A stretch of 7,792 nt of DNA from Deltaproteobacteria bacterium (GTDB lineage Bacteria; Myxococcota_A; UBA796; UBA2385): positions 1 to 7,792 of the forward strand of contig WGAH01000093.1 in assembly GCA_015489145.1 (NCBI GenBank), read 5' to 3'. How positions within the stretch are numbered: position 1 is the first letter of the stretch; each line of letters starts with the position of its first letter. Position numbers and translations under genes: made by a program. The notes under the pieces are model-generated. The model had not been told where the DNA came from and ran no database searches. It saw only the letters and a program-made list of their open reading frames with translations. Shown in pieces: positions 1 to 4,802 of this stretch.

Positions 1-813
1 CCCTGGCCCTGGGCCGACCCCCTGTCCGCCCCGCTCCGCGAGCGGCTCGGGGCGCGGCCGGCCGGGACCGCGCGCATCGGCCTCCTCGACCTGGAGACGG
101 CGCGCCGCTGCGCCGCCGAGGTTGCCGCCGCCGGCGATGGTTCCACCGACCCGGGGACGCTGGCGGTGCTCGTGGCGGCGATGCAGCTCCACGACGCCCT
201 GCTCCCCCGCGAGGCCGCCGACGGCGTGCTGGCCGCCTGGCGCGCCGTCACCGGCGAGGTGGCCCTCGACGACGCCCTCGCGGCGCGGGAAGCGCTCGAT
301 CGCGCCGCCCGCGCCGTGCCTTCCGGCGACACGATCGCCTTGGAGGTCGACGCGAGCGCCCTCGACGGGCACCCCTGCCGCCAGGCCGCCGCCGGGGTGC
401 CCGGCCGCCTGCTGCGCTCGGCCGGGTGGGCGGTGCGCGAGGGCGAGGGCGGCATCCGGGTGCGCCTGGCCGTCGAGGTCCGCGACTTCGGGACGGGGCG
501 GCTCGCCCTTCGCGAGGTTCGTCGAGCCGCCGCCGCCCGGCGTCGATTCGACGATCCCACCTTTGCGACGGAACAGGTCGGGACGCGGGTGGAGACGCGA
601 GCCGGGCGCCTCGTGCAGCTTCGGGCCCCGGCGCTGCTCCTGGCGCCGGAAGGGGGCCCGGCCCTGGGGGTGCGCCCCTGGGGTTTCGCGCCGGCGCCGG
701 GCGAGCCCGCGGCCCGGATCGACCTTTCTTCGGACGCGGATCGCCGCCGGGCCGGCATCGGTTCCACCTGCGACGCGATCCTCCGTTCCTGGCACCTCGG
801 GGTGGCACCGTGA
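1..813 (+). CDS. Unrecognised protein, 3' part (5' end outside window)
   Basis: The frame is open from the first base with no stop until TGA at 811-813, giving 270 visible residues, so the gene starts upstream of the window. An ATG at 181 and a GTG at 166 lie inside the open frame, but nothing marks either as a true start. I do not recognise the family. The visible protein is soluble-looking: an Ala/Leu/Arg-rich helical first half (about residues 30-105) is followed by a part predicted to be richer in strands (about residues 105-245) with alternating hydrophobic and charged residues. There is no signal peptide or membrane segment in the visible part. The ending overlaps the next gene by four bases (GTGA), which suggests co-translation with the small membrane protein downstream. 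The frame was chosen because it ends exactly at that coupled start. Function unknown. Confidence 0.72.
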   Translation, partial: PWPWADPLSAPLRERLGARPAGTARIGLLDLETARRCAAEVAAAGDGSTDPGTLAVLVAAMQLHDALLPREAADGVLAAWRAVTGEVALDDALAAREALDRAARAVPSGDTIALEVDASALDGHPCRQAAAGVPGRLLRSAGWAVREGEGGIRVRLAVEVRDFGTGRLALREVRRAAAARRRFDDPTFATEQVGTRVETRAGRLVQLRAPALLLAPEGGPALGVRPWGFAPAPGEPAARIDLSSDADRRRAGIGSTCDAILRSWHLGVAP

Positions 814-1388
814 AACGAACGACCTTCTCCGGCCTCTCGGCCTGGCGTCTCGAGGTGGACGAGCCCGACCACGTCGTCGTCCGGCAGCGCCTCGACCCCC
901 GCGCCTGGCCGCGCGAGGCCCGGCGTTCCACCCTGTACCCCTGGCTGGGTTGCGGCGGCGTCGTCGCGATCGTGGCGGCGCTGATGGCCTGGGACGCCCT
1001 GCGGCCGGTGCTGCGCGGCTACGGCGCCGAGTGGGTGGAGTTCCTCCTCGCCCTCGCCCTGTTCGCCCTCTGGGCCTCGCCGGCGCTCACGCTCCTGCGC
1101 CGGGGCCAGCGCTGGGAGGCCCGGCCGGGCCGCCTCGTGCTCGGCGGGGAGTGGGCCGCCGAGGACATCGACCACATCGCCCTCGGCACCATGAAATCCG
1201 CCGAGACGGCGGACGAGGTCGGGGTTCCCGGCGGCGTTCCGCACGTTCGCTTCACGCGCGTGGTGGTCGTGCCGCGTCGGGGCGCCCCCCGGGAGGTCGC
1301 CACCTTCCACGAGCGGGCCGCCCCGACGATTCGGCGCTGGGTCGGCCGGCTGGCGAAGGTGGCGGGGGTCGAGGTGCGGCGGGGTTAG
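810..1388 (+). CDS. Small protein with two membrane segments, unknown function
   Basis: This is a 192-residue protein that I do not recognise. The GTG start at 810 overlaps the TGA of the upstream gene as GTGA, a usual sign of translational coupling, and a G-rich GGGGTGG at 799-805 can serve as ribosome binding site. The frame stays open further upstream, but those codons would run through gene 1. The N-terminal 40 residues look like a short beta-rich cytoplasmic part with a DEPDHVVVRQRL stretch. Two hydrophobic helices follow at about residues 44-66 and 77-97, separated by a short loop. Residues about 98-192 are again soluble and strand-rich (RPGRLVLGGEW, HVRFTRVVVVPRRG) and end in a basic helix. 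A soluble-TM-TM-soluble layout with beta-rich flanks recalls bacterial PH-like membrane proteins, but this is only a shape resemblance. Its TAG stop overlaps the stop of the opposing gene. Confidence 0.75.
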   Translation: MKRTTFSGLSAWRLEVDEPDHVVVRQRLDPRAWPREARRSTLYPWLGCGGVVAIVAALMAWDALRPVLRGYGAEWVEFLLALALFALWASPALTLLRRGQRWEARPGRLVLGGEWAAEDIDHIALGTMKSAETADEVGVPGGVPHVRFTRVVVVPRRGAPREVATFHERAAPTIRRWVGRLAKVAGVEVRRG

Positions 1389-4300
1389 CGCTTCACCGAA
1401 CGCCCCCGGACGACGGTTCCGTGGTCGCCCTTGCGCTCGTAGATGTTGCTGGCCCGCACGTCTCCGATGTAGGCGACGTTCTTGATGTCCTGGAGCTGGG
1501 TGAAGGCCCCGTTCTGCTGGCGGTAGGCGACGATGTTCCGGGCGAGCTTCGGGCCGATTCCGTCGAAACGCTGCAGCTCCTCCGCGGTCCACTTGTTGAG
1601 CGCGTGGAGCATGTCGGTCGCGCGAATGTAGTTGGTCGCGGCGCCGATGGCCGCGATCTTGCCGGCGGTCAGCAGGTTGTTGAGGATCTCCTCGTCCGAG
1701 AGGTGCCCGGCGTTGGCCACCCAGTCCCAGGCGCTGGTGGCGGCGCCGAACCGCACCATGCCCCCGGCGAAGCCGCCGAGCGCTCCGCGCATGGTGTGCT
1801 TGCCCACCGTGCCCTCCATGAGGGTCGGGTCGATGCCCGCGAAGGCCAGCGTCGCCTCGGTCAGGCCCATCATCACCATGTCCTTGGGCACGTTGGCGGC
1901 GAGGTCGGTGCCGATGCGCTCCAGGGCGCCTTCCCAGCCCTGGCGGAAGAACTCCTCGTTGCCGACGGCCTCGCTGGCGAGCGCGTTCGTCGGGACGCGC
2001 ACCAGGTCGCCGACGCCCATCTTGGTGCTGGCCTGGACGCCCTTGGCGATGCCCGAGGCCGCCTTCTTGCCGAGGAAGGACAGCCGCGACTCCAGCGCCT
2101 TGCCCAGGGACTCCTCGAACTTGCCCCACGCCGAGATGCTGGCGAAGGCGTTGGCCGTGCCGACGAAGAGCGCGGTGCTCAAGGTCGTCAGGGCCGCCTC
2201 GGCGAGGCCTTCCTCGACCATCGAGTAGCTGCCGCCCTGCACGACCTCCTTGGTGAGCGCCGAGGCGAGGCCCATCGCCGCGCCCAGCTCGCCGCCGAAG
2301 ATCAGCCCGCCCCAGAAGCCGGCCGCCGCGCCGCCGGTGAGGATGGTGGTGACCACCGCCGCGATGGTGGCGGCCACGGTGGCCGCGACGTTGGCGACCG
2401 CCGACTTCATCGACTTGTAGGCGGTCAGGCGGTCCTCGAACTGGTCTTCCTTGGCGTCGGCCGACTTCACCACGTCGGCGGCGGTCATCTCGCCGCGTTC
2501 CTGCGCCGCGATGCCGGATCGCAGCGTGCCCATGTAGTCGGCGTGGGCGTCGTCGAGCTGCCGGCCCTTGGACGACACGGGGTCGAGGAGGTTGCCGGAG
2601 TACCACTGCCCCTCGTGGCGGTGGACGTCCATCGCCTCGGCGGACTGCACGTAGTCGATCTTTTCGAGGTCCACCTCGTCCAGGGCGAGGCCGGCGGCGC
2701 TCAGGCCGGCCTTGAACTCCGCGTCGTTCTGCGCGGCGGCCTTGATGCGGTCGCGCAGCTTGCCGAGCACGTCCACCCGCTCGTCGCCGGAGGTGTCGCC
2801 GCGGATCTTTTCGAGGACGCCGGGGTTCACATCGAGGATGAAGCTCTGGACCGCGCGGGCGGCGGCCTGGATCTCCCGCGGGTCGCCGCCGGACCGGGCG
2901 CGTTCCAGCGCCTTCACCCGCGCGCGGTACTCGGCGATGTTCGACCAGTTCTCGAGGAGGTCGCGGCCCGAGAGGTCGTCGATCATCTCGGTGAGGGCCG
3001 TGTCGTCGGTGCCGAGCCCCTCGACGGCCTGGTCGAGGCGGTCGATGCTCGTCAGCGCGCGGGTGCCCTCGAGGGCCTGCCAGACCTTGGGCCAGTCGTC
3101 CCGGTCGAGCGCGCCGGAGGCCTCGATGCGCTTGCGAAGGGCTTTCATGTCGAGCTTGCCCTCGGCGGCGAGGCGCTGGGCCTCGAGCACGGCGGCGTAG
3201 ACCTGGTCCTCGTCGTCGTCGAGGAGGTGGTCGGCGCCGTCGAGGATGATCGTCGCCAGGCGCTCGACCTGCGCGGCGCCCTCGTCGCGCTTGCCGGCCT
3301 TGGCTCCAAACCCGGCGATGCTCGCGATCTTCGCCCAGGTCTCCTCGCTGACCCCGGCGCGGACGGCGGCCCGGAGCTCGGCGTCCTCGCGGAAGCGCTT
3401 GCGCTCGTCGGCGGACATGGCGACCACCGCGTCGAGCACCGTGCGGTCGTTGACGACCCAGCCCTCGACCTCGACGCGGATCTTGTCGACGTTGTCCTCG
3501 GTGCCGTCGTCGAGGAGCGCCATCGCCTCGGCGTAGTCGGAGTCGCCGAGCTCGGAGCGGAGCAGCTCGACGAGGCGGGCGCGGTCCTCGGTGCCCTCGG
3601 CGTAGCGCTTGCGCTCGTCGGCGGACATGCCGCGCAGGGTGGCCATGATGGCGTCCTCGTCGGTGCCCCAGCGGTTCGCCTCGTCCTCGAGCAGCGACAG
3701 CGCGCTGCGGGTGCCGCCGCCCTTGAGGATCCCGATGGCCTTGTCGTAGTCTCGTCCGCCGAGCTCGTCCGAGAGCACGGCGTGGACGGGGTCTTCGGGG
3801 TTCTTGGCGATGCGCTTCGCCACCTCGGGGTACTTCTTGGCGAAGGCCTCGAGGTCGCTGAACATGCCCTCCTCGTCGGTGCCCCAGCCGGCGCCGCGCT
3901 GCTTGACCTGGGCGAGGAGGGTGGCGGCGGCCTCCTCGTCCTTCTCGCCCTCCTCGACGGGGCCCTGCCGGAGCCTCGCCGCGACCTCGTCGCCCGCCTC
4001 GTCGGCGATGCGGGCCATGAGCGCCTTGTCGCCGAGCACCGCGTCGCGCTCCTCCTTGGAGGCGGCCTCGAACAGCGCGATGATGCGGTCGCCGTCGGCC
4101 CCCCAGCCCTCGAGGGCGCGCTTGATGCGGCTGGTGAGGCTCACCTTCCCCGAGCCGACGAGGTCCCGGGCGATGGCGAGGTCGGCGCCGCTGAGCTCGG
4201 ATTCGAGCACCTCGCCGAGGTCCTCGCCGTAGAGGCGCTTGTAGGCGGCGGCGACCTGCGCGTTTTCCTGCTTCGTGCCGCTGAGCGCCCGGATGAGCAT

Positions 4301-4687
4301 GTCCTCGTCGGTGCCGAGCCCGCGCACGGCCCGGTGGACCAGCTTCGCGCGCTCCTCGGGGGTGGCCGAGAGCTCTTCTTCGGCGGAGGGGCCGTCGTCG
4401 GTGAGGCGGCCGACGGTGTCGCTCGCCAGCTCGGCGGCGTCGCTGGCCAGCTCGGCGGCGCCGCCGGCCAGCGCGCTCGCCCCCGAGGAGACCGAGTCCC
4501 ACAAGCCCGACCAGAAGCCCTGGTCTTCTTCCTCCTCGTCCTGGTCGCCCGCGCCGGACAGGTTCGCCTGGGTGGCGGCGTTGCCCCGGGCCTGCCGGAA
4601 GGACGGGGAGGCGGAGGCCGTGGACGTGCCGGTGCCGGCCTTCTCGTCCTTCTTGTCGCCGAAGAGGTCTTGCAGGAAACCGAACAT
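1385..4687 (-). CDS. Annexin-repeat protein with hydrophobic hairpin and C-terminal helix-hairpin-helix
   Basis: This is a 1100-residue protein. I chose ATG at 4687-4685 because GGAG (4697-4694) lies six bases before it; the frame also allows TTG at 4699, but that codon overlaps the GGAG. There is no signal peptide. In order: a polar leader with an acidic DQDEEEED run (48-55); a predicted helical stretch with a duplicated AELASDA heptad (78-91); about seven annexin-like repeats (about 115-610) with GxGT motifs at 123-126, 267-270 and 557-560 and a related RWGT at 339-342; a charged helical linker; an Ala/Gly-rich hydrophobic hairpin (763-812); further small-residue-rich hydrophobic stretches (826-850, 966-982, 1007-1021); and two helix-hairpin-helix motifs (about 1034-1084) with GIGPKLARNI. 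Annexin repeats bind phospholipid through calcium; ComEA-type hairpins bind DNA. The combined role is unknown. A delivered toxin or a membrane-DNA tether are both possible. Confidence 0.9.
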   Translation of the reverse strand: MFGFLQDLFGDKKDEKAGTGTSTASASPSFRQARGNAATQANLSGAGDQDEEEEDQGFWSGLWDSVSSGASALAGGAAELASDAAELASDTVGRLTDDGPSAEEELSATPEERAKLVHRAVRGLGTDEDMLIRALSGTKQENAQVAAAYKRLYGEDLGEVLESELSGADLAIARDLVGSGKVSLTSRIKRALEGWGADGDRIIALFEAASKEERDAVLGDKALMARIADEAGDEVAARLRQGPVEEGEKDEEAAATLLAQVKQRGAGWGTDEEGMFSDLEAFAKKYPEVAKRIAKNPEDPVHAVLSDELGGRDYDKAIGILKGGGTRSALSLLEDEANRWGTDEDAIMATLRGMSADERKRYAEGTEDRARLVELLRSELGDSDYAEAMALLDDGTEDNVDKIRVEVEGWVVNDRTVLDAVVAMSADERKRFREDAELRAAVRAGVSEETWAKIASIAGFGAKAGKRDEGAAQVERLATIILDGADHLLDDDEDQVYAAVLEAQRLAAEGKLDMKALRKRIEASGALDRDDWPKVWQALEGTRALTSIDRLDQAVEGLGTDDTALTEMIDDLSGRDLLENWSNIAEYRARVKALERARSGGDPREIQAAARAVQSFILDVNPGVLEKIRGDTSGDERVDVLGKLRDRIKAAAQNDAEFKAGLSAAGLALDEVDLEKIDYVQSAEAMDVHRHEGQWYSGNLLDPVSSKGRQLDDAHADYMGTLRSGIAAQERGEMTAADVVKSADAKEDQFEDRLTAYKSMKSAVANVAATVAATIAAVVTTILTGGAAAGFWGGLIFGGELGAAMGLASALTKEVVQGGSYSMVEEGLAEAALTTLSTALFVGTANAFASISAWGKFEESLGKALESRLSFLGKKAASGIAKGVQASTKMGVGDLVRVPTNALASEAVGNEEFFRQGWEGALERIGTDLAANVPKDMVMMGLTEATLAFAGIDPTLMEGTVGKHTMRGALGGFAGGMVRFGAATSAWDWVANAGHLSDEEILNNLLTAGKIAAIGAATNYIRATDMLHALNKWTAEELQRFDGIGPKLARNIVAYRQQNGAFTQLQDIKNVAYIGDVRASNIYERKGDHGTVVRGRSVKR
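1436..1588 (-). other. Encodes ComEA-like double helix-hairpin-helix domain
   Basis: Residues 1034-1084 read TAEELQRFDGIGPKLARNI, then AYRQQNGAF, then LQDIKNVAYIGDVRASNI. This matches the pattern of ComEA-type helix-hairpin-helix pairs: an 'AEEL..hxGIGxxxAxxI' hairpin, an 'YRxxxGxF' bridge, and a second 'hxxIxxVxxIG' hairpin. In ComEA and related proteins this unit binds double-stranded DNA without sequence preference. Here it sits almost at the C-terminus, followed by only 16 residues that are basic (GRSVKR at the end). Confidence 0.85.
2252..2401 (-). other. Encodes Ala/Gly-rich hydrophobic hairpin of the annexin-repeat protein
   Basis: Residues 763-812 hold two hydrophobic stretches (about 764-783 and 785-810) separated by a GG turn. 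The first is almost all Ala/Val/Thr/Ile and the second has glycine-zipper spacing. Such hairpins occur in pore-forming or membrane-inserting parts of large secreted bacterial proteins. It may equally be a buried core hairpin of a folded domain; the sequence alone does not decide between them. Confidence 0.55.
3394..3629 (-). repeat. Perfect 26-bp direct repeat, 210-bp spacing (3394-3419 and 3604-3629)
   Basis: The same 26 bases, beginning AGCGCTTGCGCTCGTC on the plus strand, occur at 3394-3419 and 3604-3629. They encode MSADERKR in annexin-like repeats 4 and 5. The 210-bp offset is exactly 70 codons, one repeat unit. Identity at the nucleotide level, including third positions, suggests a recent duplication or gene conversion between neighbouring repeats. 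Confidence 0.9.
3654..3888 (-). repeat. 19-bp direct repeat encoding the WGTDE calcium-loop motif (3654-3672 and 3870-3888)
   Basis: TCCTCGTCGGTGCCCCAGC occurs at 3654-3672 and at 3870-3888, an offset of 216 bp or 72 codons. It encodes the WGTDE loop of annexin-like repeats 4 and 3. A related 17-bp string, TCGTCGGTGCCGAGCCC, occurs at 4305-4321 and 3003-3019 and encodes GLGTD of repeats 1 and 7. Some of this identity follows from strong codon bias plus a conserved motif. Confidence 0.75.
4418..4460 (-). repeat. 21-bp tandem repeat encoding an AELASDA heptad
   Basis: GCCAGCTCGGCGGCG lies at 4425-4439 and again at 4446-4460, a 21-bp period; with flanking bases the two units differ at one position. 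They encode two copies of a seven-residue AELASDA unit at residues 78-91 of the annexin-repeat protein. A heptad of this kind would form an amphipathic helix just before the first annexin repeat. Confidence 0.7.
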
Positions 4688-4693
4688 CGCAGA

Positions 4694-4697
4694 CTCC
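4694..4697 (-). promoter_or_regulatory. Ribosome binding site that sets the annexin-repeat gene start
   Basis: On the minus strand GGAG (4697-4694) is followed by six bases and then ATG (4687-4685), a normal spacing. The in-frame upstream TTG at 4699-4697 overlaps this site and so is unlikely to be the start. Confidence 0.6.
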
Positions 4698-4708
4698 AAT
4701 CCAGGTTC

Positions 4709-4714
4709 ATCGTA
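4709..4714 (-). promoter_or_regulatory. Possible -10 element for the annexin-repeat gene
   Basis: The minus strand reads TACGAT at 4714-4709, matching four of six positions of TATAAT, and would place transcription start near 4702, just before the GGAG. No convincing -35 is seen about 17 bases upstream, so this is tentative. Confidence 0.22.
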
Positions 4715-4802
4715 GCACTCCGGTACGGGCGCGCCGGCCGGGTGTCATCGGGGCGATACCGGCGGCCGACACGCGCCTGGTGCCGTGGTAGACGCCCCGG
4801 TC

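Larger units (their letters stand above)
2858..4345 (-). repeat. Array of about seven annexin-like repeats (~72 residues each)
   Basis: The motif glycines or their equivalents fall at residues 125, 196, 269, 341, about 411, about 490 and 559 of the 1100-residue protein. Spacings are 71, 73, 72, 70, 79 and 69 residues. Repeats 1 and 3 (GLGTDED, GWGTDEE) and repeat 4 (RWGTDED) also keep the downstream acidic cap (LESEL, LSDEL, LRSEL) 37-38 residues after the threonine. In classic annexins GxGT plus an acidic residue 39 positions later forms the type II calcium site. Repeat 1 also has AYKRLYGEDL, very like the AFKTLFGRDL of human annexin A5. Repeats 2, 5 and 6 (GWGADGD, GWVVNDR, LDDDED) are degenerate, and repeat 7 (GLGTDDT) keeps the loop but not the cap. 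Repeats were assigned by eye; repeat 6 is the least certain. Confidence 0.85.
4688..4802. promoter_or_regulatory. Divergent intergenic region between the annexin-repeat and SNF2 genes
   Basis: About 115 bp separate the two divergent start codons and must contain the promoters of both genes, unless one is very weakly transcribed. It holds a slightly AT-richer part near the annexin-repeat gene (about 4688-4720) and a GC-rich part with short palindromes GGCGCGCC (4728-4735) and CCGGCCGG (4734-4741). Palindromes this short are expected in such GC-rich DNA. I could not identify a promoter for the SNF2 gene. Confidence 0.45.

Noticed and set aside
4697..4699. TTG at 4699 as the start of the annexin-repeat gene
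   Set aside because: TTG overlaps the GGAG that is well placed for the ATG at 4687, and it would add only four residues.
4141..4710. Minus-strand open frame starting at an ATG near 4710, overlapping the annexin-repeat gene
   Set aside because: It is a shifted frame of the same strand with an Arg/Pro/Ser-rich product. The annexin motifs lie in the other frame, and this ATG has a poorer ribosome binding site.
4728..4742. Overlapping palindromes GGCGCGCC and CCGGCCGG as an operator
   Set aside because: Short all-GC palindromes are frequent here and nothing positions them relative to a promoter.
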